From contig DASREE010000023.1 of NCBI GenBank assembly GCA_035652235.1, positions 7,368 through 71,367 of the forward strand: a stretch of 64,000 nucleotides of DNA, written 5' to 3'. Below the pieces are notes generated by a model that worked only from the letters and a program-made list of their open reading frames with translations, did not search any database and was not told the DNA's origin. Below, piece after piece: positions 55,588 through 63,884 of the stretch. Position 1 is the first letter of the stretch. Each line of letters starts with the position of its first letter. This DNA comes from PALSA-612 sp035652235. Lineage in GTDB: Bacteria > Actinomycetota > Thermoleophilia > Gaiellales > Gaiellaceae. Both the position numbers and the translations under genes were made by a program.

Positions 55588-56394
55588 CTAGCGCTGGCAG
55601 CCCGGGCAGTAGCAGGTGCCCCGCCCGGCGACGCGCGTCTTGGCGATCGGCACCCCGCAGCGCAGGCACGGCTCGCCGGCACGGCCGTACACCCGGAACT
55701 CGTCCTGCATCGAGCCGCGCTCGCCGTTCGGCGCCGCGTAGTCGCGAAGCGTCGCCCCCTGCCGCTCGATGCCCAGGCGCAGCGCGCGCCGCACGCCCCG
55801 CACCACGTCCGCCAGCTCGCCCGGGCCGACAGCTCCCGCCGCTCGCGCGGGGTGCACACCCGCGTACCAGAGCGCCTCGTCGGCGTAGATGTTCCCGACG
55901 CCCGCGGCGACCCGCTGGTCGAGGAGCAGGGCCTTGACGGGCGCACGGCGGCCGGCGAGGCGCGCGGCGAGCCAGCGTGCGGTGAACCCCGTCCCGAGCG
56001 GCTCGGGGCCGTTCTGTCCGGCCAGGTAGGGGTCGACCTCGTCCGGCTCGAACAGGCGCCAGGTCGCGAAGCGCCGCACGTCCCGGAAGCGGACGTCCGT
56101 GCCGTCGTCGAGCCGCAGCGTCGCCCGCAGGTGGCTCGCCTCGCCGCGTCGGAAGCCGCCGGTCATGCGCAGGTGGACGAGGAGCGCCCGCCCGCTCGCA
56201 AAGCGGAGCACGAGGTACTTGCCGCGCCGCTCGACCGAGGCCACCCGCTCGCCGGCGAGCTCGGCGGCGACGGAGCGCGGGTCGTGCGGCCTTGTCAGCC
56301 TCCCGTCGAGGATCTCGACCCGGCGGAGCGTCCGCCCCACGAGCACCGGCTCGAGCTGGCGGCGCACGGTCTCGACCTCGGGAAGCTCAGGCAC
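55588..56394 (-). CDS. mutM: Formamidopyrimidine-DNA glycosylase (Fpg/MutM)
   Basis: 268 aa from GTG 56394, coding PELPEVETVRRQLEPVL, so the processed Pro is the Schiff-base nucleophile and the next Glu is catalytic. Other motifs: RRGKYLVLRFASGRALLVHLRMTGGF, NGPEPLG, VAAGVGNIYADEALWYAGVHPAR, and a C-terminal zinc finger CLRCGVPIAKTRVAGRGTCYCPGCQR (four Cys). It removes 8-oxoguanine and formamidopyrimidines from DNA. It starts 14 bases after the deoA stop. Confidence 0.96.
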   Translation of the reverse strand: MPELPEVETVRRQLEPVLVGRTLRRVEILDGRLTRPHDPRSVAAELAGERVASVERRGKYLVLRFASGRALLVHLRMTGGFRRGEASHLRATLRLDDGTDVRFRDVRRFATWRLFEPDEVDPYLAGQNGPEPLGTGFTARWLAARLAGRRAPVKALLLDQRVAAGVGNIYADEALWYAGVHPARAAGAVGPGELADVVRGVRRALRLGIERQGATLRDYAAPNGERGSMQDEFRVYGRAGEPCLRCGVPIAKTRVAGRGTCYCPGCQR

Positions 56395-56408
56395 CTGCTC
56401 GGCGGCTG

Positions 56409-57707
56409 CTAACGGAGGAGCTCGAGGACGACCGGGCGCGCGGGGGGCGGCTCGTCGGCGAGCTCGTACGCGGCCAGCACGTCGGCCGCGGCGGCGCCGG
56501 CTGCGGCGTCGTCGCGGGCGTGGACGAGCGCGAGCGGCTCGCCCGTCTCGACGGCATCGCCGCATTTGCGCCGGCAGACGACGCCGACGGCGTGGTCGAT
56601 CGCGTCCTCCTTCGTGCGCCGGCCGGCGCCGAGGCGGAGGGCCGCGAGCCCGACCCGGATCGCCCCGAGCGAGGAGACGAAGCCCGCGCGGGGGGCCGCC
56701 ACCTCGCGCACGACCGGTGCCCGCGGCAGGCGGGCCGGGTCCGGGTCGCCTCCCTGGGCGCGGATCCACCGCTCGTAGGCGGCGACGGCGGAACCGTCGG
56801 CGACGGCCTGCTGCGCGCGCCTTCGAGCCTCGGCCTCGTCCACGCCGAGGTCGGAGAGCACGAGCAGGTGCGTGCACGCGCCGAGGACGAGCTCGGTGAG
56901 GTCGGGCGGCCCGTGCCCGGCGATCGTGTCGAGCGCCTCGCGCACCTCGAGCGCGTTGCCGACGGCGGCGCCGAGCGGCTGGTCCATGTCCGTCAGCATG
57001 CAGACGGTCTCCCGGCCTGCGCGCCGGCCGAGCTCGACCATCGTCCGCGCGAGCTCGCGCCCCGCCTCGATCGTCTTCATGAACGCGCCGTCTCCGACCT
57101 TGACGTCGAGCACGATCGCATCCGCGCCCCCCGCGATCTTCTTGGACATGATGCTGGCGGCGATCAGCGACACGCTGTCGACGGTCGCCGTGACGTCGCG
57201 GAGCGCGTACAGCAGCTTGTCGGCCGGGACGAGGTCGGCGGTTTGGCCCACGATCGCCAGGCCGACGTCGCGGACCTGCCGGACGAGTTCGGCGGTCGTG
57301 AGCTCGACGCGGTAGCCGGGGATCGACTCGAGCTTGTCGAGCGTGCCGCCCGTGTGCCCGAGCCCGCGGCCGCTCATCTTCCCGAAGGGGACGCCGCAGG
57401 CGCAGACGATCGGGCCGACGGCGAGCGAGGTCTTGTCGCCGACCCCGCCCGTGGAGTGCTTGTCCACGACCTTGCGTCCGAGCGCCGCGCCGAGGTCGAG
57501 CGTCACGCCGCTGCGGACGGTGGCGTCGGTGAGCGCGAACGTCTCGGCCGCCGACAGGCCGCGAAACCAGACGGCCATGAGGAAGGCGGCGAGCTGGTAG
57601 TCGGGCACCTGGCCGCGCGTGTAGCCGAGCACGAGCTCGGCGAGCTCGTCCGGCGCGAGCTCCTCGCCGTCGCGCTTGCGCTGGATCAGCTCGGCCGGGC
57701 GGATCAC
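56409..57707 (-). CDS. deoA: Pyrimidine-nucleoside / thymidine phosphorylase
   Basis: 432 aa, GTG start overlapping the small gene as GTGA. Family motifs: KHSTGGVGDKTSLAVGPIVCACG with the phosphate-binding loop, KMSGRGLGHTGGTLDKLESIPGY, SLIAASIMSKKIAGGADAIVLDVKVGDGAFM and the C-terminal domain with GAGRRTKEDAIDHAVG. It cleaves thymidine, deoxyuridine or uridine with phosphate. Together with deoB it feeds deoxyribose or ribose 1-phosphate into central metabolism. Confidence 0.96.
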   Translation of the reverse strand: MIRPAELIQRKRDGEELAPDELAELVLGYTRGQVPDYQLAAFLMAVWFRGLSAAETFALTDATVRSGVTLDLGAALGRKVVDKHSTGGVGDKTSLAVGPIVCACGVPFGKMSGRGLGHTGGTLDKLESIPGYRVELTTAELVRQVRDVGLAIVGQTADLVPADKLLYALRDVTATVDSVSLIAASIMSKKIAGGADAIVLDVKVGDGAFMKTIEAGRELARTMVELGRRAGRETVCMLTDMDQPLGAAVGNALEVREALDTIAGHGPPDLTELVLGACTHLLVLSDLGVDEAEARRRAQQAVADGSAVAAYERWIRAQGGDPDPARLPRAPVVREVAAPRAGFVSSLGAIRVGLAALRLGAGRRTKEDAIDHAVGVVCRRKCGDAVETGEPLALVHARDDAAAGAAAADVLAAYELADEPPPARPVVLELLR

Positions 57708-58006
57708 GCCGCGTTCGTCGCGACGAACACGTCGTCCCGGCGCGTGGCGGCGAGCGCGCCCTGGCCGGGCGGCACGCGGCCGCTGAGGTGCGTGTAGGCG
57801 ATCGACGACCGCCCCGAGCCGCGAACGGCTGCGGGGCGGTCGAGGCAGACCATCCAGTCGCCGCCGGCGCAGCCGAAGGCTTCGGCGGGGCAGTCGAGCG
57901 TGTGCACGCCGGCGAGGCGGGCCACGAGGCCGCGCGCGCGCACGACGAGGCCCCGCTCGCTTCCGCGCTCCGGACAGACGACGTCCCGGTCGTCGAGCCG
58001 CGTCAC
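57704..58006 (-). CDS. Unknown 100-residue protein in the deo operon
   Basis: 100 aa; GTG start overlaps the deoB stop and its stop overlaps the deoA start (GTGA twice), so it is locked between them. Sequence: TRLDDRDVVCPERGSERGLVV, LAGVHTLDCPAEAFGCAGGDWMVCL, and SSIAYTHLSGRVPPGQGAL. Four Cys and an acidic/aromatic core are noticeable; no membrane helix. I know no family match. The strict coupling suggests a regulator, an accessory subunit or a nucleoside-binding protein, but nothing in the sequence decides between them. Confidence 0.75.
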   Translation of the reverse strand: MTRLDDRDVVCPERGSERGLVVRARGLVARLAGVHTLDCPAEAFGCAGGDWMVCLDRPAAVRGSGRSSIAYTHLSGRVPPGQGALAATRRDDVFVATNAA

Positions 58007-59184
58007 GGCTCGACGATCGGCTGCCCGGACAGCCGCTTCGGCGCCGCCTTGCCGCCGAGCCACAGGCTGACCGTGGCGCCGACGTCGCCGAACTCGCCCT
58101 CGTGCACTCGGCCGGCCGCGTTCTTGCCCGGCACGTAGGCGAGCAGGAGCGCGTGCTCGCGCGAATGGTCGGTCGACGGCGTGGTCGGGTCGCAGCCGTG
58201 GTCGGAGGTGAGGATGAGCAGGTCGCCCGGGCGGAGGGCCTCGAGCAGGTCGGGGAGCCGGCGGTCGAAGTCCTGCAGGCAGCGGTGGAAGTTCACCGGG
58301 TCGTTGCGATGGCCCCAGAGCATGTCCGTCTCGACGAGGTTCGTGAACACGAGCCCTCGGTCGAGCTCGCGAAGCAGCCCCTCTGTGATCGTGATCCCCT
58401 CCACGTTCGACCTCGTCGGGTGTTCCTCGTCGATGTCGACGTGGGCGAAGATGTCCGGGATCTTTCCCACCCCGTGCACCGGTACCCCCGCTTCGCGCAC
58501 GAGCGTGAGGTAGTTCGGCCGCCTCGGCTCGAGCGAGAAGTCGCGCCGGTTCGCCGTCCGCTCGTACGCTCCGGGCTCGCCGACGAACGGTCTGGCGATC
58601 ACCCGGCCGACGGCGTGCTTGCCGGTGAGGATCTCCCGGGCGACACGGCACGCCTCGTACAGCTCGTCGAGCGGGATCGTCTCCTCGTGCGCGGCAACCT
58701 GGAAGACCGAGTCGGCGGACGTGTACACGATCCACTTGCCCGTCTCCTGGTGCTCCTCGCCGAGCTCCTGGATGATCTCGGTGCCGGAGGCGGGGCGGTT
58801 GCCGAGCACGCCGCGCCCGGTGCGGTGCATGAACGGGTCGATGACGTCGTGCGGGAAGCCGTGCGGGTAGGTGGGCAGCGGGTGCGCCGTGACGATGCCC
58901 ATCAGCTCCCAGTGGCCGAGCGTCGTGTCCTTGCCCTTCGAGCGTTCGACCAGCCGGCCGGCGACGGCGGGCGCGCCCGGCATCGGCGGGCAGCCCTCGA
59001 GCGGCTCGACGTTGCCGAGCCCGAGCGCCTCGAGGTTGGGCAGGTCGAGGCCGCCGACCGTGCGGGCGACGTTGCCGAGCGTGTCGGAGCCTTCGTCTCC
59101 GAACTCCGCCGCGTCCGGCAGGGCCCCCGCGCCGACGGCGTCCAGCACGATGACGCACGCCCGACGCTGAAGGGCTCGGCTCAA
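58003..59184 (-). CDS. deoB: Phosphopentomutase
   Basis: 393 aa, TTG start. Alkaline-phosphatase-superfamily metal motifs: VIVLDAVGAGALPDAAEFGDEGSDTLGN at the start, DTTLGHWELMG, TGKWIVYTSADSVFQVAAHEE, NLVETDMLWGHRNDP, LILTSDHGCDPTTPSTDHSREHALLLAY and EFGDVGATVSLWLG. It interconverts ribose or deoxyribose 1- and 5-phosphates. The start region is preceded by a TACAAT -10 on the minus strand at 59265-59270. Confidence 0.96.
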   Translation of the reverse strand: MSRALQRRACVIVLDAVGAGALPDAAEFGDEGSDTLGNVARTVGGLDLPNLEALGLGNVEPLEGCPPMPGAPAVAGRLVERSKGKDTTLGHWELMGIVTAHPLPTYPHGFPHDVIDPFMHRTGRGVLGNRPASGTEIIQELGEEHQETGKWIVYTSADSVFQVAAHEETIPLDELYEACRVAREILTGKHAVGRVIARPFVGEPGAYERTANRRDFSLEPRRPNYLTLVREAGVPVHGVGKIPDIFAHVDIDEEHPTRSNVEGITITEGLLRELDRGLVFTNLVETDMLWGHRNDPVNFHRCLQDFDRRLPDLLEALRPGDLLILTSDHGCDPTTPSTDHSREHALLLAYVPGKNAAGRVHEGEFGDVGATVSLWLGGKAAPKRLSGQPIVEP

Positions 59185-59263
59185 GACGAGCCTTGCGCTG
59201 CCGGCCCGCGCGGGGCGGCGCGACGCCGCGTCCTCGTGTCGTTCTGAGCCGAGCTCACGAGGC

Positions 59264-59270
59264 TATTGTA
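59264..59270. promoter_or_regulatory. Shared bidirectional -10 core TATTGTA
   Basis: On plus TATTGT precedes the small membrane-protein gene; on minus TACAAT precedes deoB by about 80 bases. For the plus gene the -10 touches the first ATG, so translation likely begins at the GTG at 59279. Confidence 0.5.
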
Positions 59271-59419
59271 TGAGGGTCGTGCACACGGTTCTCGGGCTCC
59301 TCGGCGTGGCCGTCTTCATCCCGTGCGTGATCGCGCTCGCTGCGGGCATCACCTGGATGGTCGTTCGCTTCTCCCCCGCGCCGGGCCAGGAGACGCCCGA
59401 GACGAAGCCCACGGCCTGA
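59270..59419 (+). CDS. Small membrane protein
   Basis: 49 aa from ATG 59270, or 46 aa from GTG 59279, which fits the -10 at 59264-59269 better. A single hydrophobic segment (VLGLLGVAVFIPCVIALAAG) is followed by a short linker and a Pro/Thr/Glu-rich tail. No family is recognised. It is divergent from deoB and convergent with ald. The frame has GC-ending codons throughout, which supports coding. Confidence 0.6.
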   Translation: MRVVHTVLGLLGVAVFIPCVIALAAGITWMVVRFSPAPGQETPETKPTA

Positions 59420-59433
59420 TCCTCGTCGCCGCA

Positions 59434-60555
59434 TCACTCGGCGACCGAGGGCAGGAGCTCCTCGAGCGGCCGGACCTCGAGTCCATGCGCCTCGCCGACC
59501 GCCTCGTACGTGATGTGGCCGTCGAGGACGTTGACCCCGCGCGCGAGGCCGGGGTCGTCTGCGACTGCGCGGGCGAGCCCCTTGTCGGCGATCGTCTCCA
59601 CGTAGGGGAGCGTGACATTCGTGAGCGCCTTGGTGGACGTGATGGGCACTGCGCCGGGCATGTTGGCGACGCAGTAGTGGACGATCCCGTCGACGACGTA
59701 CACCGGGTCGCTGTGGGTCGTCGGGCGTGAGGTCTCGGCGCAGCCGCCCTGGTCGATGGCGACGTCGACGAGCGCGGAGCCGGGCTTCATCAGCCGCAGC
59801 ATCGGCCGGGTGATCAGCTTCGGGGCCCGCGCCCCCGGGATGAGCACCGCACCGACCACCAGGTCGGCGGCGGCGATCGCCTCCTCGAGCTGGAGCTTCG
59901 TGGACATCGCGAGCGTGATCCGTCCGTCGAGCATCATCTCGAGCTCGCGCATGCGCTCGACCGAGCGGTCGAGCACCCACACGTCCGCCTGCATGCCGAC
60001 GGCGATGAGCGCCGCGTTGTAGCCGACGATGCCGCCGCCGAGGACGACCACCTTCGCCGGTGGCACTCCCGGCACGCCGCCGAGCAGGATGCCGCGGCCG
60101 CCCTGAGACTTCTCGAGCGTCCACGCCCCCATCTGCGCGGCCAGCCGTCCTGCCACCTCGCTCATCGGCGCGAGCAGCGGCAGGCGCCCGCCGGCCTCGA
60201 CGGTCTCGTACGCGACCGCGGCGATGCCGCTGTCGACGAGCGCTCGCGTCAGCGGCTCGTTTGCCGCCAGGTGCAGGTAGGTGAAGAGCACGAGACCGGG
60301 ACGCAGGCGCGGGTACTCGACCGCGATCGGCTCCTTCACCTTGAGCAGGAGCTCCGACAGTTCCCAGACGTCGTCGACGGAGACGATCCGCGCCCCGGCC
60401 GCCTCGTAGCTCGCGTCGGGAAAGGCGCTCCCCTCGCCCGCCCCCGCTTCGACCAGCACCTCGTGGCCGCGCTGGGTCAGCTCGAGCGCACCCGCGGGCG
60501 TGAGGGCGACCCGGTACTCGTCGGGCTTGACCTCCTTGGCGACTCCGACCCTCAT
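59434..60555 (-). CDS. ald: Alanine dehydrogenase
   Basis: 373 aa from ATG 60555. Family motifs: VGVAKEVKPDEYRVALTPAGA, LLKVKEPIAVEYPRLRPG with the substrate Lys, LFTYLHLAANE with the catalytic His, and the NAD fold VVVLGGGIVGYNAALIAVGMQADVWVLD. SALVDVAIDQGGCAETSRPTTH carries the catalytic Asp. It converts L-alanine to pyruvate with NAD, or the reverse. The gene has a 328-base upstream gap (60556-60883) that holds element C. Confidence 0.96.
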   Translation of the reverse strand: MRVGVAKEVKPDEYRVALTPAGALELTQRGHEVLVEAGAGEGSAFPDASYEAAGARIVSVDDVWELSELLLKVKEPIAVEYPRLRPGLVLFTYLHLAANEPLTRALVDSGIAAVAYETVEAGGRLPLLAPMSEVAGRLAAQMGAWTLEKSQGGRGILLGGVPGVPPAKVVVLGGGIVGYNAALIAVGMQADVWVLDRSVERMRELEMMLDGRITLAMSTKLQLEEAIAAADLVVGAVLIPGARAPKLITRPMLRLMKPGSALVDVAIDQGGCAETSRPTTHSDPVYVVDGIVHYCVANMPGAVPITSTKALTNVTLPYVETIADKGLARAVADDPGLARGVNVLDGHITYEAVGEAHGLEVRPLEELLPSVAE

Positions 60556-60777
60556 CGCGGCGGATGGCTCCGGCGGTCGCTCGCGCCTGGAGCAGAGGCG
60601 CTCCTCGCAGCGCGCCCGAGGCCGGAGGTGAGCTTCGCACCCGGCCGGGCGCCGGCTCGAGGGGCAACGGCCCGGACGGACGGGGCGGAGGCGAGGCCGC
60701 GGGCGGAGGCGGGACCGCGGGCAGCCGCGAGCCCTCGAGCGGGCACGGTGCCTCGGGCACAGAAGAAGGGCCGGGTC

Positions 60778-60862
60778 GTCACGGTTTTGGCACGATCTGG
60801 CGTCCCACACGTCACATCTTCCTCGATACGCTCGAAGCGGGTGGTGGGCTGGGGTGCCCCGA
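60778..60862 (+). promoter_or_regulatory. Intergenic element C: 11-bp-spaced repeats, TACGCT box and conserved G-rich stretch
   Basis: GTCAC (60778), GGCAC (60789), GCGTC (60800) and GTCAC (60811) are 11 bases apart. TACGCT (60827-60832) starts 16 bases after the start of the last unit, one 11-bp step closer than in elements A and B. The 27 bases 60836-60862 are identical to 48908-48934 of element B. Bases 60556-60777 are GC-rich with no clear site. No plus-strand gene follows, since the M20 gene ends on the minus strand at 60884. On the minus strand the element is upstream of ald. Confidence 0.6.
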
Positions 60863-60883
60863 ACGCGCACCTGCCAATCGGGG

Positions 60884-62017
60884 TCACGAGATGCCTCCGC
60901 GGGCGACGTCGACGAGAGCCAGCGTGACCTCGACCATCGCCTCGAGGTCGGCGACGGCGATGTGCTCGGCCGGCGTGTGGATCTCGCTCATGCCGTTCGC
61001 CAGGTTGACGCAGGCGAGGCCTCGCTCGTTGAACACGTTCGCGTCCGCGCCGCCGCCGGTGAGGGAGAACGTGGGCGTGTGGCCGGTCCGCTCGAGCGCC
61101 GCCACCGCGAGGCGCACCGCGGCATCGCCGGGCTGGAAGCGGTACGCGCGGTAGCTTCGGCTCACCGTCGTCTCGACCTCGCACTGCTCGAGCGCGGCCG
61201 CGAACGAGAAGGTCTCCGTCATCTCGCGGACGAGGTCGGACAGCTTCGCCTCGTCGTGGCTCCGCGCCTCCGCGCGCAGCGCGCACCGGTCGGGGACGAC
61301 GTTGCGGGCGCTGCCGCCCTCGATCACGCCGACGTTGGCGGACGTTTCCTCGTCGAGGCGACCGAGCCGCAGGTCGGCGATCGCACGGGCGGCGGCCGCA
61401 ATCGCCGACCGGCCCTCCTCCGGGTACATCCCCGCATGGGCGGCGCGACCGAGGAAGGTGGCGTCCACGGCGACGGACGACGGGGCGCCGAGCACGATCT
61501 CGCCGATCGGCGCCGCCTGGTCGTAGACGAACCCGATGCGGGCGCGGAGCCTCGTGTGGTCGAACGCGTACGCACCGACGAGCCCGACCTCCTCCTTCGG
61601 CGTGAACAGGAGCTCGAGACCGCCATGTGGGCGACCCTCAGCGAGGATGCGGCGCGTCGCCTCGAGCATCACCGCCACCGCTGCCTTGTCGTCGCCGCCC
61701 AGGATGGTGCCGGCGGCGTTCCGAACATCGCCGGCCTCGACGACGGGATCGATCGGCCCAGCCGGCGTCACCGTGTCCAGATGGGCGCAGAGGAAGATCG
61801 CCGTTCCGGCCGGGTCGGTCGGCTCCAGACGGCAGAGCAGGTTGCCCGTGTCCCCGCCGATCCGCGGCGCGCTCTCGTCCTCCTCCACCTCGAGCCCGAG
61901 CACGTCGAGCTCGGCCGCCACGCGGTCGGCGACGCGGCGCTCGCTCCCCGGCGGGCTGGGGATGGCGGCGAGCTCGCAGAACAGATCGACGAGCCCGCTG
62001 TGGGCGTCCCCCGGCAC
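60884..62017 (-). CDS. M20-family metallopeptidase (tripeptidase/carboxypeptidase-like)
   Basis: 377 aa, GTG start, probably leaderless (-10 TAAGAT at 62025-62030). M20 motifs: FLCAHLDTVTPAG with the first metal His and Asp, LGGDDKAAVAVML with the bridging Asp, LLFTPKEEVGLVGAYAFD with the catalytic Glu pair, and ANGMSEIHTPAEHIAVADLEAM with the last His. The dimerisation domain sits in between. It is PepT-like, removing residues from short peptides, though other amidohydrolase roles remain possible. Confidence 0.93.
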   Translation of the reverse strand: MPGDAHSGLVDLFCELAAIPSPPGSERRVADRVAAELDVLGLEVEEDESAPRIGGDTGNLLCRLEPTDPAGTAIFLCAHLDTVTPAGPIDPVVEAGDVRNAAGTILGGDDKAAVAVMLEATRRILAEGRPHGGLELLFTPKEEVGLVGAYAFDHTRLRARIGFVYDQAAPIGEIVLGAPSSVAVDATFLGRAAHAGMYPEEGRSAIAAAARAIADLRLGRLDEETSANVGVIEGGSARNVVPDRCALRAEARSHDEAKLSDLVREMTETFSFAAALEQCEVETTVSRSYRAYRFQPGDAAVRLAVAALERTGHTPTFSLTGGGADANVFNERGLACVNLANGMSEIHTPAEHIAVADLEAMVEVTLALVDVARGGIS

Positions 62018-62024
62018 GCGGGAG

Positions 62025-62030
62025 ATCTTA
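62025..62030 (-). promoter_or_regulatory. -10 box of the M20 peptidase gene
   Basis: TAAGAT on the minus strand is seven bases before the GTG, so the transcript would be leaderless. It lies in the 39-base gap after pyrG. Confidence 0.55.
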
Positions 62031-62056
62031 CGAGGGGCCGAAAGCCGCGACCGCTC

Positions 62057-63709
62057 CTACCCCGCCGCCACGGCGGCGCCGCGGCGAGTCCGAGCCCGCG
62101 CCCGCTCGAGCGCCGCGCCGACGAAGTCGCGGAAGAGCGGCGCCGGCCGCATCGGTCGGGACTTGAACTCGGGATGGAACTGGCTCGCGACGAACCACGG
62201 ATGCTCGGGAAGCTCGACGATCTCGACGAGCCTGCCTTCCTGGTAGGTGCCCGAGACGACGAGGCCAGCGTCGACCATGCGCGACCGGAAGTGGTTGTTC
62301 ACCTCGTAGCGGTGACGATGGCGCTCGTGGATCACCACCTCGCCGTACGCCTCCCCTGCGCGAGTCCCGTCCGCGACGTCGACCGCCTGCGCGCCCAGCC
62401 GCATCGTCCCGCCGAGATCCTCGACCTCCTTCTGCTCGGGCAGTAGGTCGATCACCGGGTAGGGGGTCTCCGGATCCATCTCGGTCGAGTTGGCGCCGTC
62501 CAAACCGACGACGTGGCGGGCAAACTCGGACACCGCGACGTGCATGCCGAGGCAGATACCGAGATAGGGAATGCCGCGCTCGCGCGCGACGCGGCAGGCG
62601 AGGATCTTGCCCTCCCACCCGCGCGAGCCGAAGCCGCCGGGGACGAGCACGCCGTCGATCTCCTCGAGCGCCCTTCGAGCCTCCTCCAGCGTCATACCCT
62701 CCGCGTCGACCCAGCGCACCTTCACGTAGCAGCCGTGGTGGATGCCGGCGTGCTTCAGCGCCTCGTGCACCGACAGGTACGCGTCGTGGAGCTTCACGTA
62801 CTTGCCGACGAGCGCGATCTCGACGCTGCCCTCGCGCTCGGCGATCCGCTGCGTCAGCCCGGACCACTCTGACAGGTCGGCCTCGGCGGCCACCAGCCCG
62901 AGCTTGTGGCAGACGAGGTCGTCGAGCCCCTGCGCCTGCAGCGACTCGGGGACGAGGTAGACGTCGGGCACGTCCTCGTTGGAGACGACGGCGGCCGTGT
63001 CCACGTCGGCGAAGAGCGCGATCTTGTCCCGGATGTCTCCCGACAGCGGCTCGCGGGAGCGGCAGACGACGATGTCGGGGTGGATGCCGATTCGCCGCAG
63101 CTCGTTGACCGAGTGCTGCGTCGGCTTCGTCTTCAGCTCGCCGGCCGACTCGATGAACGGCACGAGCGTGACGTGCAGGTAGAGGACGTTCTCCGGCCCC
63201 GCCTCGCGCCGGATCTGCCGGATCGCCTCGAGGAACGGCAGCGACTCGATGTCGCCGACCGTCCCCCCGATCTCGGAGATGACGACGTTGCAATCGGTCG
63301 CCTCGCCGGCGCGGCGCATGCGCTCCTTGATCTCGTTCGTGATGTGCGGGATCACCTGCACCGTCGAACCGAGGTACTCGCCGCGGCGCTCCTTCCGAAT
63401 GACGGAGTACCAGATCGCCCCCGCCGTGTGGTTGGCGGTGGCGCTCAGGTTCTGGTCGAGGAAGCGCTCGTAGTGTCCGATGTCGAGATCGGTCTCGGCG
63501 CCGTCCTCGGTCACGAACACCTCGCCGTGCTGGAACGGGCTCATCGTCCCGGCATCGACGTTGATGTAGGGATCGAGCTTGATCATGTGGACCTTGAGTC
63601 CGCGCGACTCGAGGATCGCCGCGAGGCTTGCCGCGGCGATTCCCTTGCCGAGCGAGGACACCACGCCCCCGGTTACAAAAACGTATCGAGTCTGCGTTGC
63701 GTCAGACAT
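62057..63709 (-). CDS. pyrG: CTP synthase
   Basis: 550 aa from ATG 63709. The synthetase domain has YVFVTGGVVSSLGKGIAAASLAAIL, KLDPYINVDAGTMSPFQHGEVFVTEDGAETDLDIGHYERF (cited here as KLDPYINVDAGTMSPFQHGE) and SEIGGTVGDIESLPFLEAIRQ. The glutaminase domain has VPGGFGSRGWEGKI, YLGICLGMHVAVSEFARHV with the catalytic Cys, and QFHPEFKSRP with His/Glu. The usual GMQ after the Cys reads GMH. It aminates UTP to CTP with glutamine. A clean -10 TAAAAT lies 27 bases upstream (63736-63741). Confidence 0.97.
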   Translation of the reverse strand: MSDATQTRYVFVTGGVVSSLGKGIAAASLAAILESRGLKVHMIKLDPYINVDAGTMSPFQHGEVFVTEDGAETDLDIGHYERFLDQNLSATANHTAGAIWYSVIRKERRGEYLGSTVQVIPHITNEIKERMRRAGEATDCNVVISEIGGTVGDIESLPFLEAIRQIRREAGPENVLYLHVTLVPFIESAGELKTKPTQHSVNELRRIGIHPDIVVCRSREPLSGDIRDKIALFADVDTAAVVSNEDVPDVYLVPESLQAQGLDDLVCHKLGLVAAEADLSEWSGLTQRIAEREGSVEIALVGKYVKLHDAYLSVHEALKHAGIHHGCYVKVRWVDAEGMTLEEARRALEEIDGVLVPGGFGSRGWEGKILACRVARERGIPYLGICLGMHVAVSEFARHVVGLDGANSTEMDPETPYPVIDLLPEQKEVEDLGGTMRLGAQAVDVADGTRAGEAYGEVVIHERHRHRYEVNNHFRSRMVDAGLVVSGTYQEGRLVEIVELPEHPWFVASQFHPEFKSRPMRPAPLFRDFVGAALERARARTRRGAAVAAG

Positions 63710-63735
63710 GGGAGCACGGTCTGCGAGTTTGTGGA

Positions 63736-63741
63736 ATTTTA
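63736..63741 (-). promoter_or_regulatory. -10 box of pyrG
   Basis: TAAAAT on the minus strand, in an A/T-rich island (GTGTAAAATTCC) unusual for this DNA, followed by about 26 bases to the ATG. No TTGACA-like -35 is visible at the expected distance. Confidence 0.6.
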
Positions 63742-63860
63742 CACCCTCCTCGGTGTTCGCGCTGCTGGTTCTCCGCGCTTTCCTACGACGACGACAGATC
63801 CGCCTGGCCTCGAACGGTGCTCGGGGTCGTCGCCGATCCGGCATCCTGCCTTACGGCGAC

Positions 63861-63884
63861 TCGGCGCGAAGTCGTTCGCGCCGA
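63861..63884. repeat. Perfect inverted repeat upstream of pyrG
   Basis: TCGGCGCGAA and its exact complement TTCGCGCCGA are separated by four bases (GTCG), giving a 10-bp hairpin. No T run follows on either strand. It may terminate a gene beyond the window edge or be an operator. The remaining bases from 63742 to 64000 show no gene that I trust; a 70-codon frame on the minus strand lacks family-like sequence. Confidence 0.5.

Noticed and set aside
60789..60804. Sigma-54 (-24/-12) promoter at TTGGCAC in element C
   Set aside because: The downstream half lacks the required GC of the -12 element, sigma-54 is not expected in Actinobacteria, and the GGCAC fits the 11-bp repeat series shared with elements A and B.
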